From Streptomyces sp. Z26 (GTDB taxonomy: Bacteria > Actinomycetota > Actinomycetes > Streptomycetales > Streptomycetaceae): a stretch of DNA of 64,000 nt. The DNA is taken from positions 5,398,501-5,462,500 of the forward strand of contig NZ_RCHV01000002.1 of assembly GCF_003665095.1 (NCBI RefSeq). Direction: 5' to 3'. The translations under genes and the position numbers were made by a program. The notes under the pieces are model-generated. The model was given only the letters and a program-made list of their open reading frames with translations. It did not search any database and was not told the DNA's origin. Of the stretch, positions 50,997 through 59,270 are shown in pieces; positions within the stretch are counted from its first letter, which is position 1, and the number at the start of each line of letters is the position of its first letter.

Positions 50997-51342
50997 GCGC
51001 GGGCGTCCTCTCGCGGTCGCGTGGCGTGCGGCGGCCACCGTAGGAACGGGCGGTTGCCCGCCAGTTCGGGACCGGTCCGGTTTCGGTATGCGAGCGCCGC
51101 CGCCCGATGCCGCCCACCTGCCACCGGTCCACCAGCCGCCCGGCACGCCCCCGTACGCCCGCCGCACCGCTCCCGCCCACCGCCGCACGTCCCCGTACGA
51201 CCCCCGCACACCGTCCCGACCTGCGGTCTTCACCGGGTGACAACCGGTGCCGAACCGGTGCCGAACCCGGCGCTCCTAACTTCTGGCCCGTCGGCGCCAA
51301 GCCGCCACCGTCGTCCCATCGCCCGTCGTATGGAGGACCAGC
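50997..51342. promoter_or_regulatory. Divergent control region between P450 and precursor
   Basis: A 346-bp region with no gene. On the precursor side it holds the phased 11-bp repeats and TAACTT -10 box (51242-51282). On the P450 side, a TACGGT hexamer (reverse strand, about 51040) could be a -10. The C-rich middle (51100-51235) contains no other feature I can support. Confidence 0.5.
51242..51282 (+). promoter_or_regulatory. Phased 11-bp direct repeats and -10 box upstream of the peptide precursor
   Basis: AACCGGTGCCG occurs twice in tandem (51242-51252, 51253-51263), followed by a degenerate copy AACCCGGCGCT (51264-51274). Two bases later is TAACTT (51277-51282), a good -10 hexamer, about 60 nt from the start codon. 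Direct repeats with 11-bp phasing just upstream of a -10 box are the hallmark of SARP-type activator sites; the assignment is inference. Confidence 0.55.
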
Positions 51343-51519
51343 ATGGCTGAGAACACCGAGCCCACCGAGGAGACCCCCGAGGTCGTCGCCCACTCCGCGT
51401 CCAGCGTCGCGTGGTGCGGCGTGCACCAGGAGGCGGTCGACGAGCCCGAGGTCGTCGCCCACTCCGAGGAGGGCGAGGACACCCCCTGGTGCGGCGTGCA
51501 CCAGGAGCACAGCGTCTGA
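51343..51519 (+). CDS. Candidate RiPP precursor peptide with duplicated core motifs
   Basis: A 58-residue peptide that I do not match to a named family. GGAGG sits 7 nt before the ATG. The acidic N-terminus (MAENTEPTEETP) is leader-like. Two repeats follow: EVVAHS at residues 13-18 and 36-41, and WCGVHQE at 24-30 and 49-55, each Trp-Cys pair being the only Trp and Cys in the peptide. Pro12, Pro35 and Pro48 lie right before repeat starts or Trp49, suitable for a prolyl endopeptidase. The downstream radical SAM enzyme, S9 peptidase, exporter and glycosyltransferase, and the divergent P450, make this the likely substrate of a peptide-modification pathway. Residues available for modification are Trp, Cys, His and Glu. 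Confidence 0.78.
   Translation: MAENTEPTEETPEVVAHSASSVAWCGVHQEAVDEPEVVAHSEEGEDTPWCGVHQEHSV
51379..51507 (+). repeat. Internal direct repeats of the precursor gene
   Basis: GAGGTCGTCGCCCACTCC occurs at 51379-51396 and 51448-51465. The 21-nt unit encoding WCGVHQE occurs at 51412-51432 and 51487-51507. Both copies are identical at DNA level, indicating recent internal duplication. Confidence 0.9.
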
Positions 51520-51664
51520 TCCGGTCTCCGTGCCGGTCCTCCCCGTCCGCGGCGGCGTACGCGCCGCCGCGGCCGGGGGCCCGGGGCGTTCCCGCCCCAA
51601 CGTTCCGCCCGCCGTCCTTCCCGGCGCAGTCCGTCCCCGCCACCGCCCCGACCCGGAGGTCGTC

Positions 51665-52861
51665 GTGTCCGGTACGCATTCCGTTGCCCTTCCCACCGCG
51701 GGGGCCCGCCTGATCCGTGCCGACAGGGGGTGGTGGTTCCTGGGCGGCGGCGGCTACGCGCGGATGAAGCCCGGCCAGGTCGAGTCGGACGGCACGCTGC
51801 GCCCGTCGGCCGAGCGCTACCTGCGGGAGGCCGGGCTGTACGACGTACGGCCCTACAACTCGTACTCCCTCACCGTGCTCACCAGCACGGACTGCAACCT
51901 CGGCTGCGGCTACTGCTTCCAGAACACCGCGCAGGACCCGAAGGGCGGCGCCCGGCCGCCGCGGATCAAGCACGCGCGGCTGACGCACGAGGCCATCGAC
52001 CAGGTCATGGAGTTCACCCGCGAGCGGATGGCCGCCGCGGAGATGGACCGCCTCGCGCTGCTCCTCTTCGGCGGCGAACCGCTGCTCAACCCGAAGGGCT
52101 GCCGCGAACTCCTCACCCGCGCGGGTGAATTGGGGCAGCTGACCGCCTCGATGACGTCCAACGGCGTGCTGTTGACGCCGCTGATCGCCAAGGAGCTGAA
52201 CGCCGCCGGGCTCAGCTCGGTGCAGGTCACCTTCGACGGCGACCGCGCCGACCACGACACCATCCGCATCAGGCGCTCCGGCGGCGGCACCTTCGACGTG
52301 ATCATCTCCAACATCGCGCGCGCCATCGAGACGACGTCGCTGCGCTGGATGCTGCGCGTCAACGTCTCGCACCTCAACCAGCCCGGCATGGACGGCCTGT
52401 TGGAGCGCCTCGGCGAGAAGCTGGACCCGTCGCGCTGCGGCCTCCACTTCGCCCGCGTCGGCGACGTCGGCGTCGGCTACGCGAACAACCTGATGCACGA
52501 GGACGGCCTCGTCTCCGACTTCGTACGCTGGCACGCCCGCGCCCTCGAACTGGGCTTCTCCGTCGCCCGCCCCCGCGCCCACGTCCCCTGCCAGGCCTGC
52601 TCGTTCGCGGACGGCCGGTACGGCGCCGTCGTCAACGCCGACGGTGTGCTGGCGAGTTGCTGGGAGACGGCGGGCAAGCCCGGCATGGAGGTCGGGACCG
52701 TCGCGGACGGCTACCTCGGCGCCGAGGAGACCGAGGGCCGCTGGGTCAGCTGCCACGACCACTACCAGTACGACGAGGAGGCCGCGGTCCGCGCCTCGTT
52801 CCAGGACCGGGTCGACGCGGGCGTCCTGGACTGCCTGAACGCCGTGGGGCGGCTGGGATGA
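51665..52861 (+). CDS. Radical SAM peptide-maturation enzyme with SPASM-like C-terminus
   Basis: A 398-residue radical SAM enzyme. The [4Fe-4S] motif is Cys77, Cys81 and Cys84 in TDCNLGCGYCFQN, and the glycine-rich AdoMet strand is LLLFGGEPLLNPKG. The C-terminal part has further cysteines (CGLHFARV, VPCQACSFADG, VLASCWETAG, WVSCHDHYQY), fitting auxiliary clusters of SPASM/twitch type. GTG at 51665 was chosen because GGAGGT precedes it. Such enzymes cross-link or epimerise precursor peptides; with Trp, Cys and His in the duplicated motif, a C-C or thioether cross-link is plausible but not shown. Its stop overlaps the MFS start as ATGA. Confidence 0.9.
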   Translation: MSGTHSVALPTAGARLIRADRGWWFLGGGGYARMKPGQVESDGTLRPSAERYLREAGLYDVRPYNSYSLTVLTSTDCNLGCGYCFQNTAQDPKGGARPPRIKHARLTHEAIDQVMEFTRERMAAAEMDRLALLLFGGEPLLNPKGCRELLTRAGELGQLTASMTSNGVLLTPLIAKELNAAGLSSVQVTFDGDRADHDTIRIRRSGGGTFDVIISNIARAIETTSLRWMLRVNVSHLNQPGMDGLLERLGEKLDPSRCGLHFARVGDVGVGYANNLMHEDGLVSDFVRWHARALELGFSVARPRAHVPCQACSFADGRYGAVVNADGVLASCWETAGKPGMEVGTVADGYLGAEETEGRWVSCHDHYQYDEEAAVRASFQDRVDAGVLDCLNAVGRLG

Positions 52862-54312
52862 GAGCCGCCGGCGTCCTGCGGACCAACGCCGACTTCCGCC
52901 GCTTCTGGCTCAGCACGACGCTGTCCACGCTCGGTTCGCAGCTGTCGTTGCTGGCGTTCCCGCTGCTGGTGCTCTCCATCGGGGGCAGCGCGGCACAGGC
53001 CGGTACGGTCGCGACCTGCTCGCTGGTGACCCGTACGGTGCTGCGGCTCCCGGCCGGGCACCTCGCGGACCGCGTCGACCGGCGGATGATCATGGTCGGC
53101 GCGGATCTGGTCCGCTTCACCGCGCTGGCCAGCATCCCGCTGGTCGCCGCGGTGGACGAGCTGGGGCAGGCGCAGCTCCTGTGCGTCGCGGTGATCGAGG
53201 GGGCGGCCACCGCGGTGTTCGCGCCCGCGGCCACCATCGCCGTACGCGACGTGGTGCCGGAGAAGGACCTGACCGACGCGTTGAGCCGCAACCAGGCGGC
53301 GGTGGCGTCGAGTTCGCTGATCGGACCGTTCCTCGGGGGCTGGCTGTTCACGCTCGACCCGATCCTGCCGTTCGCGGTGGACGCGGGCACGTACGCGGTC
53401 TCCGCCGTACTGCTGCTGCGCATCGCCCGGCGGCAGCCCGAGGAGGCCGTCGGCGCCGAACGCGACAACCGGCTCACCGCCGGGCTGCGCTGGCTCGGCG
53501 GGCAGCGCGCGCTGCTCGCCGCGCTGGTCTTCGCCGCGGGCATCAACGTCGTCTCGGCGGCGGCGCAGACCACCATGGTGGTCTCGCTGCGCCAGAGCGG
53601 CGCCAGCGGCGCCGCGATCGGCGCGGTGATGGGCTGCGCGGGAGTCGGCGCGCTGCTCGGCGCGGCGGCGGCGGCGCGGCTGATCAAACGGATACCGGCG
53701 TCCCGGCTGTTCCTGCTCATCGGCTTCGTCTGGGCGCTCGGGCTGGCCGTCTTCTCCCGCACCGACGACCCGTGGCTGATCGGCCCGGTCCTGGTCGTCA
53801 TCGTCTTCTTCAGCCCGCCCGCCGGGATCGTGGTGGGCCGCGCCACGCTGGTGCTCGCGCCGCGCGACCTGCTCGGCCGGGTCAGTACGGCCACGGGGCT
53901 GATGATGGCCGGACTCGCCTCCCTCGGCCCGGTCCTGGCCGGTTCGTTCGTCGACCGGCTCGGGGCGAGCAGCACCTGGCTGGCCCTGGCCGGCACCGCC
54001 GCGGTCGTCACCCTGCTGTCCGCGGTGCCGCTGCTGCGGGAGACCTCGCTCGACGACGACGGCACGGGCGGCGACGCGGGCGACGCGGACGCGGGCGGCT
54101 CGGCCGCCGACCGCCGCGCCGCTCCCGAGGCGGTCGGGCCGGTCGAGGCGCGCCCCCTCCGGGCCGCCGACGCCGAGCCGGAAGTCGTGCTGCACGCCGA
54201 CGACGCGCGGCGGGCCGGGGACGTACGGGCGCCGGACGGCGTACGGGACGCGGACCGCGCGCCGGACGCCGCTCCCACCGACCCCCCGCCGGAACCGCGC
54301 GACGCCCGCTGA
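52858..54312 (+). CDS. MFS exporter
   Basis: A 484-residue major facilitator with about 12 membrane segments in the first ~400 residues, beginning FRRFWLSTTLSTLGSQLSLLAFPLLVLS and with the loop GHLADRVDRRMIMV between helices 2 and 3, a typical MFS motif A variant. The last ~80 residues are a cytosolic Asp/Ala/Pro-rich tail, unusual in length. ATG overlaps the radical SAM stop. Most likely the exporter or self-resistance pump for the peptide product. Confidence 0.88.
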   Translation: MRAAGVLRTNADFRRFWLSTTLSTLGSQLSLLAFPLLVLSIGGSAAQAGTVATCSLVTRTVLRLPAGHLADRVDRRMIMVGADLVRFTALASIPLVAAVDELGQAQLLCVAVIEGAATAVFAPAATIAVRDVVPEKDLTDALSRNQAAVASSSLIGPFLGGWLFTLDPILPFAVDAGTYAVSAVLLLRIARRQPEEAVGAERDNRLTAGLRWLGGQRALLAALVFAAGINVVSAAAQTTMVVSLRQSGASGAAIGAVMGCAGVGALLGAAAAARLIKRIPASRLFLLIGFVWALGLAVFSRTDDPWLIGPVLVVIVFFSPPAGIVVGRATLVLAPRDLLGRVSTATGLMMAGLASLGPVLAGSFVDRLGASSTWLALAGTAAVVTLLSAVPLLRETSLDDDGTGGDAGDADAGGSAADRRAAPEAVGPVEARPLRAADAEPEVVLHADDARRAGDVRAPDGVRDADRAPDAAPTDPPPEPRDAR

Positions 54313-54359
54313 CCCGCGCCCACCCCGCAGCGACCGAACGCCCTCCCTGGAGCGCCGCG

Positions 54360-56603
54360 ATGACCGTGTCCCCGCCCCGCGACGCCGCGCCCGCGCAGGC
54401 CCGGCGCGGCTACCCGCCCGCTCCCCGCAGCGGCCCGGTGGAGGTGCTCCACGGGCGGCCCGTCGCGGACCCGTACCGCTGGCTGGAGGACCCGGACACC
54501 CCGGCGACCGCCGCCTGGCGCGCGGCCCAGGACCGGGTGTTCGCCGCCGAACGGGCGTCCTGGCCGCGCCTGGACGAGCTGCGCGGATGGCTCGCGGAAC
54601 GGCTCGCGGGCGGCGGCGCGAGCCCGCCCGCGCCGCGCGGGGAACGGGAGTTCCACCTGCTGCGGGAGCCGGGCCGCGACCTGTCGGTGCTCGCCGTACG
54701 CGAGGGCGGCCGTACGCGCGTCCTCCTCGACCCGCTCGCCGCCGACCCGTCCGGCACGACCGTGATCGACGCGTGGGAACCGTCCTGGGAGGGCACGCGC
54801 GTCGCCGTCCAGACCTCCTCGGGCGGCACCGAACGGTCGCTGCTGCGCGTCCTCGACGTGGCGACCGGCGCCGTGCTGGACGGCCCGGTGGACCGGGTGC
54901 GCCGCTCGCCCGTGGCGTGGCTGCCGGGCGGCCGCCACTTCTACTACGTGCGGCGGCTCCCGTACGGCGGGACCGGGACCGGGACCGGGACCGAGCGCGG
55001 CGCGGCCCGGCGCGTCCTGCTGCGCGAGGTCGGCACCCCGGCCGACCGGGACGTGGAGGTGTTCGGCGCAGGGCGCCCCGCGACCCAGTACTACACGGTG
55101 GCCACCGCACCCGACGGGCGGCTGCTCGTCGTCGGCGCCAGCGAGGGGACCGAGCCCCGCACCGAGCTGTGGACCGCCGACCTGACGGCGTGCCCGCCGG
55201 ACCGGCCCCGCCTGCGCCCGTTCGGCGGGCACGCCGACGGCCGTACCGCCGTACGCCTCCGCGCGGGCGGCGGCCCGCTGCTGCTGCGCACCACCGCGGG
55301 CGCGCCGCGCGGCCGGATCGCCGTGGCCGACCCGTACGAACCGGCCGACGCGTCCGAACCGGCCGAACCGGCCGACCCCGGCGCGGCTTCGGACGCGGCC
55401 CCGGACGGCTGGCGGACCCTCGTCCCGGAGGAGCCCGGCACGGTCCTCCAGGACGTCGCGGTGCTGGACGGCCCGGAGCTGCCGCGCCCGCTGCTGGCGG
55501 TCGTACGGACCCGGCACGCCGTCTGCGAACTGGCGCTGCGCGACGCCCTCACCGGCGCCCCGGCGGGCACCGTCCCGCTGCCCGGGCAGGGGACCGTCAC
55601 CGGGCTGACGGCCCGTCCGGAGCCGGGCCACGAGGCGTGGTTCGCGTACACCGACCACGTCACGCCCACCACCGTCCTGCACTACGACGCCCGCACCGGC
55701 CGCCTGCGGCCGTGGGCCGGTGCCCCGCCCGCCGTGCCCGGCACGGACGGCGTCGCCGTCACCCAGGAGGTGGCGCGCGCCGGGGACGGCACGCCGGTCC
55801 GGCTGTTCGTGCTGTCGCCCACCGGCCGTCCGGACCGGCCGCGCCCGACCGTGCTCACCGGCTACGGCGGCTTCGGCGCCGCCATGACCCCCGGCTTCAC
55901 CCCGCAGGCCCTGCCGTGGGTGCGGGCGGGCGGCGTGTACGCGGTGGCCTGCGTACGCGGCGGGGGAGAGGAGGGCGCCGAGTGGCACCGGGCGGGGGCG
56001 GGCGCCCACAAGGCCGTGTCGTTCGGGGACTTCGAGGCCGCCGCCGACCACCTGCTGCGCGACGGCTGGGCGGCGCCGGGACGCCTCGGCGTGCTCGGCA
56101 GCTCCGGCGGCGGGCTGCTGGCGGGGGCGGCGCTGACCCGCCGCCCGGAGGCGTACGCGGCCGTGGTGTGCGCCGCGCCGCTGCTCGACATGGTGCGCTA
56201 CGAGCTGTCCGGGATGGGCCCGAGCTGGCGCGACGAGTACGGCAGCGCCGCCGACCCGGACGACCTGGCGCGGCTGCTGGGCTACTCCCCGTACCACCGG
56301 GTCCGCGCGGGCGCCCGCTACCCGGCGGTGCTGCTCGCCGTCTTCGACGGCGACTCCCGCGTCGACCCGCTGCACGCCCGGAAGATGTGCGCCGCGCTCC
56401 AGTGGGCGGGCCCGGACGGCGCGCCCGTCGTGCTGCGCGCCGAGAGCGGCGTCGGGCACGGCGCCCGCGGCGCCGCGCGCAGCGCCGGGCTGTACGCGGA
56501 CGTGATGGCGTTCTTCGCCCGCCACCTGGGCCTCGACCCGGGCCCCGGGCTCCGTACGGGCGCCGACCCGGGTCGACCGGACCTCCGTACGACGAAGGGC
56601 TGA
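54360..56603 (+). CDS. Prolyl oligopeptidase (S9) – probable leader peptidase
   Basis: A 747-residue protein of the prolyl oligopeptidase family. The N-terminal ~90 residues and a seven-bladed propeller-like middle are followed by an alpha/beta hydrolase domain. The nucleophile is Ser582 in LGSSGGG (canonical family motif GGSNGG, so one Gly is replaced by Ser here), with the Asp in VFDGDSRVDP and the His in SGVGHGARG. No signal peptide, so cytosolic. Starts 47 nt after the MFS stop; 5 nt before the glycosyltransferase. POP-type peptidases remove leaders or cut after Pro in several RiPP pathways; the precursor has Pro at 12, 35 and 48. Also found outside RiPPs, so the role is inferred from linkage. 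Confidence 0.88.
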   Translation: MTVSPPRDAAPAQARRGYPPAPRSGPVEVLHGRPVADPYRWLEDPDTPATAAWRAAQDRVFAAERASWPRLDELRGWLAERLAGGGASPPAPRGEREFHLLREPGRDLSVLAVREGGRTRVLLDPLAADPSGTTVIDAWEPSWEGTRVAVQTSSGGTERSLLRVLDVATGAVLDGPVDRVRRSPVAWLPGGRHFYYVRRLPYGGTGTGTGTERGAARRVLLREVGTPADRDVEVFGAGRPATQYYTVATAPDGRLLVVGASEGTEPRTELWTADLTACPPDRPRLRPFGGHADGRTAVRLRAGGGPLLLRTTAGAPRGRIAVADPYEPADASEPAEPADPGAASDAAPDGWRTLVPEEPGTVLQDVAVLDGPELPRPLLAVVRTRHAVCELALRDALTGAPAGTVPLPGQGTVTGLTARPEPGHEAWFAYTDHVTPTTVLHYDARTGRLRPWAGAPPAVPGTDGVAVTQEVARAGDGTPVRLFVLSPTGRPDRPRPTVLTGYGGFGAAMTPGFTPQALPWVRAGGVYAVACVRGGGEEGAEWHRAGAGAHKAVSFGDFEAAADHLLRDGWAAPGRLGVLGSSGGGLLAGAALTRRPEAYAAVVCAAPLLDMVRYELSGMGPSWRDEYGSAADPDDLARLLGYSPYHRVRAGARYPAVLLAVFDGDSRVDPLHARKMCAALQWAGPDGAPVVLRAESGVGHGARGAARSAGLYADVMAFFARHLGLDPGPGLRTGADPGRPDLRTTKG

Positions 56604-56608
56604 CCGCG

Positions 56609-57739
56609 ATGAAGGTGCTGCTGTGCCCGCTGGGCGACCCGGGCTACCTCTACCCGGCGCTCGCCGTCGGCCGTGAGCTGCGCCGCCGGTCGCACGACGT
56701 CCGGGTGTTGACCGGTACGGGCGGCGCGCCCGCGGTGGCCGCGGCGGGCCTGGACGCGTCGGTGACCGCCGACGCCACCGCGCTGTCGGTGTCGCACTGG
56801 ACGGTGCGCGGGGAGGCCCAGTACGCCGAAGTGGCCGCGGAGGCACGGCGGTCGCGGCCCGACGTGCTGCTCACCTCGGTGCTGTGCCACGGCGCGCTGG
56901 TCGCGGCCGAGGCCGCGGGCGTGCCCGTGGTGGTCCTCGGTCTGGCGGCGCACCTGTGGCCGTACCGGGACGGGCCGGAGGCGCCGGACGCGCGGAGCCG
57001 CACCTGGCGGCTGACCGAGACGCTGAAGCACCACGCGGCCGTGCGCGACGCCGCCGGGCTCGCCCCCCGGCCCGGGCGGGCGCCGGACGCGCCGCTGCTG
57101 GGCGACGCGTTCCTGCTGCGCGGCCACCCGCTGCTGGAGGTGTCGGGCGCCGAACTCCCGCCGTCCGTACGGCACGTGGGCCCCTGCTGGTGGGAGCCGG
57201 ACGCGCCGCCGGAGGCCGCCCCGCCGGAGCCGCTCCCGGACGACCGGCCGCTGGCGTACGTCCACCTCGGCCGTACCTTCGGCGGCGGCAGCCTCTGGCC
57301 GCGCCTCAACGCGGCGTTCACCGGGGGCACCCACCGGGGCGTCGTCGAACTGGGCCGCTCCGCACCGGCCGAGGCCGACCCGGGCGCCGACCTCGTCGTC
57401 GGGCGGCGGCCCTGGATGGGGCCGCTGCTCGCCCGCGCCGAGGTCGTCCTCACCAACGCGACGTCCGCCCCCGTACTGGGCGCCCTGCTGTACGGCCACC
57501 CGCTGCTCGTCGCCCCCAACGGCTCCGAGCAGCAGGTCCTCGCCGCCGCCTGCCTGCGCGCCGGGGTCGCCCGGCGGCTGCCCGAACCGGACGCCGGGGA
57601 CGGCGCGTTGCGCGCGGCCGTCACGGCGGCGGCGGGCGACGCGGCGCTGCGGGCGCGGGCGGCGGAGGTCGGCGGTCTGCTCGCCGACGGCAAGAGCGAG
57701 GCCCGCGCCGCCGACGCGGTGGAGACCGCCGCCCGCTGA
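56609..57739 (+). CDS. Glycosyltransferase (MGT/EryCIII-like, GT1)
   Basis: A 376-residue GT-B glycosyltransferase. The N-terminus MKVLLCPLGDPGYLYPALAVGRELRRRSHDVRVLTG is the acceptor-domain opening. The C-terminal half contains AYVHLGRTFGGGSL and the donor-binding stretch ATSAPVLGALLYGHPLLVAPNGSEQQVLAA. It resembles macrolide-type GT1 enzymes that use NDP-sugars. ATG at 56609, 5 nt after the peptidase stop; it is the last gene before a strong terminator. No sugar-nucleotide synthesis genes are in the window, so the donor must come from elsewhere. A peptide-bound sugar on the RiPP is the simplest reading. Confidence 0.88.
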   Translation: MKVLLCPLGDPGYLYPALAVGRELRRRSHDVRVLTGTGGAPAVAAAGLDASVTADATALSVSHWTVRGEAQYAEVAAEARRSRPDVLLTSVLCHGALVAAEAAGVPVVVLGLAAHLWPYRDGPEAPDARSRTWRLTETLKHHAAVRDAAGLAPRPGRAPDAPLLGDAFLLRGHPLLEVSGAELPPSVRHVGPCWWEPDAPPEAAPPEPLPDDRPLAYVHLGRTFGGGSLWPRLNAAFTGGTHRGVVELGRSAPAEADPGADLVVGRRPWMGPLLARAEVVLTNATSAPVLGALLYGHPLLVAPNGSEQQVLAAACLRAGVARRLPEPDAGDGALRAAVTAAAGDAALRARAAEVGGLLADGKSEARAADAVETAAR

Positions 57740-57758
57740 CCCGTACGCAGCACGCCCC

Positions 57759-57793
57759 GACGGGCCGGTCGCCACCCCGGCGACCGGCCCGTC
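57759..57793. terminator. Bidirectional terminator between the two peptide loci
   Basis: Perfect 15-bp arms (57759-57773 and 57779-57793) with a 5-nt loop, between the convergent glycosyltransferase and GAF genes. Confidence 0.88.
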
Positions 57794-57816
57794 CTCGTAC
57801 CGTCTCCCGCTCCGGG

Positions 57817-58413
57817 TCAGCCCCGGGGCGGCGCCCCCTCCAGCACGTCCCGCAGCGCCGACACCAGCTCCAGGCTCCGCGCCCGTACGGCGGCCGGAGC
57901 CGGTTCCTCGCGCCGCTCCGTGACGACCGCGAGGGCCGCCGCGGCCTGGCGGGCGAAGAGGGCCAGCAGGTCCAGTTCGGAGAGGCTGGAACGGGACTGC
58001 TCGGCCGGGTCCAGCACCTCCAGCACCCCCAGCACCCGGTCGTGGTGGGCGAGGGGCGCCGCCATCAGCGCGTCCGGCACGTAACCGGTGTCCTCCGCCA
58101 CGTCCTTGGCGAACATCCCCTGCTCCCGCAGGTCGTCCGCGACCATCGGCTCGCCGGAGACGAGCACCCAGCCCGCCAGGCCGCGCCCCGCCGGGAAGCG
58201 GGACCCCACCAGGAACTCCTCGCCCTCCCCGGAGACCGCCTGGAAGACCAGCTCCCCGGCGGCCTCGTCGTGCAGCAGCACGGAGCTGGCGGCGGCCCCG
58301 AAGATGGCCCGCGCCGTCTCCACGACGGACTGGAGCAGTTCGCGTTCGGCGCTGCCGGGCCGGGTCGCGGGGGCCGTACTGGCCGCGGGTACGAGGCCGT
58401 GGGTCTGGCTCAT
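57817..58413 (-). CDS. GAF-domain protein
   Basis: A 198-residue protein with one GAF domain (about residues 25-170): ARAIFGAAASSVLLHDEAAGELVFQAVSGEGE, then GRGLAGWVLVSGEPMVADD and MAAPLAHHDRVLGVLEVLD. GAF domains bind small ligands such as nucleotides or NO. No kinase or cyclase is fused. ATG overlaps the subtilase stop as ATGA, so it belongs to the same operon and is its last gene. It may sense a signal for the peptide locus. Confidence 0.85.
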   Translation of the reverse strand: MSQTHGLVPAASTAPATRPGSAERELLQSVVETARAIFGAAASSVLLHDEAAGELVFQAVSGEGEEFLVGSRFPAGRGLAGWVLVSGEPMVADDLREQGMFAKDVAEDTGYVPDALMAAPLAHHDRVLGVLEVLDPAEQSRSSLSELDLLALFARQAAAALAVVTERREEPAPAAVRARSLELVSALRDVLEGAPPRG

Positions 58414-59270
58414 GATTCACCTCGGGTTCCTGGGTCGCCGATGGTCACGTTCGCGGCGGAGAGGTAGAGCGCGTGCTTGATCTGGAACGGCGTCAGCTTC
58501 GGGTGGCTGCCGAGCAGGCGGGCGCACATCCCCGCGATGAACGGGGTGGCGAAGCTGTTCCCGGTCGTACGGATGGTCTTGCCGCCGGTCCACGCCACCC
58601 GCACGTTCTGGCCGGGGGCGAAGAACTCCACCGGCGGGGCCGGGTTGTAGAGGAAGAGGCCGGGGTCGTCCTCGCGGTGCGTGCCGACGGAGACGACCGA
58701 CGAGAACCGCCAGGGGAAGCTCTCCACCGGTGTGTTGTGCGCGGACGCCACCAGCGTCGTACCGGTGAAGAACGCCTGGTCCGCGAGGGCCCGCAGGGAC
58801 TCCAGGAACTTCGGACGGGTCGTGGACAGGCTCAGGTTGACCACGTCGAAGCCCTGGTCGACGGCCCAGCGCAGCCCGGTCAGGAGCGCGTCGCCGGTGC
58901 CGGTGAAGCCCTCCCCGAGGACCCGCACGCTGTACAGCGAGCAGCCCGGCGCCACCCGCCGTACGATCCCCGCGCACGCCGTGCCGTGGCCGCAGCCGTC
59001 GCCCTCGCCGTCGGGCAGCGGGCCGCTGTCCACGACGTGGGGGGCGCCGTCGGCGTCCGCGGTCACCTCGTACGAGCCCTGGAGCGGGCCGACCACCGGG
59101 TGCCCGGACTCCACGCCCGTGTCCACCACGCAGACCCGTACGCCCGTGCCGTCCGACCAGGCCCACGGGTCGGCCGGGACCTCCGGCACGGTGTCGGCCG
59201 TCAGGGTCAGTTCGTCGGGGGTGCGGTCGCGCAGGCTCCAGGTGAGCCCTCCTGCCGTCCCGGCCGTCAT
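58410..59270 (-). CDS. Subtilisin-like S8 peptidase, cytosolic
   Basis: A 286-residue subtilase with a complete triad: Asp50 in VCVVDTGVES, His95 in GHGTACAGI and Ser239 in TGNSFATPFIAGM; Asn179 in SAHNT is the oxyanion-hole residue. No signal peptide or prodomain, so it is probably active in the cytosol, consistent with leader-peptide removal. ATG overlaps the upstream cyclase/ATPase stop, and the stop overlaps the GAF start. It lies within the same operon as the 69-residue peptide. Confidence 0.9.
   Translation of the reverse strand: MTAGTAGGLTWSLRDRTPDELTLTADTVPEVPADPWAWSDGTGVRVCVVDTGVESGHPVVGPLQGSYEVTADADGAPHVVDSGPLPDGEGDGCGHGTACAGIVRRVAPGCSLYSVRVLGEGFTGTGDALLTGLRWAVDQGFDVVNLSLSTTRPKFLESLRALADQAFFTGTTLVASAHNTPVESFPWRFSSVVSVGTHREDDPGLFLYNPAPPVEFFAPGQNVRVAWTGGKTIRTTGNSFATPFIAGMCARLLGSHPKLTPFQIKHALYLSAANVTIGDPGTRGES

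Noticed and set aside
51276..51482. 68-residue minus-strand frame over the precursor peptide
   Set aside because: Antisense of the repeated precursor region; no RBS and no conserved pattern, while the plus-strand peptide has an RBS and cluster context.
46804..51696. 1630-residue minus-strand frame across the ABC and P450 genes
   Set aside because: Low-complexity Arg/Gly/Ala shadow that covers genes of both strands, including the real P450 in another frame.
52746..56846. 1366-residue minus-strand frame opposite the MFS and peptidase genes
   Set aside because: Shadow frame without motifs; overlapped genes have full catalytic signatures.
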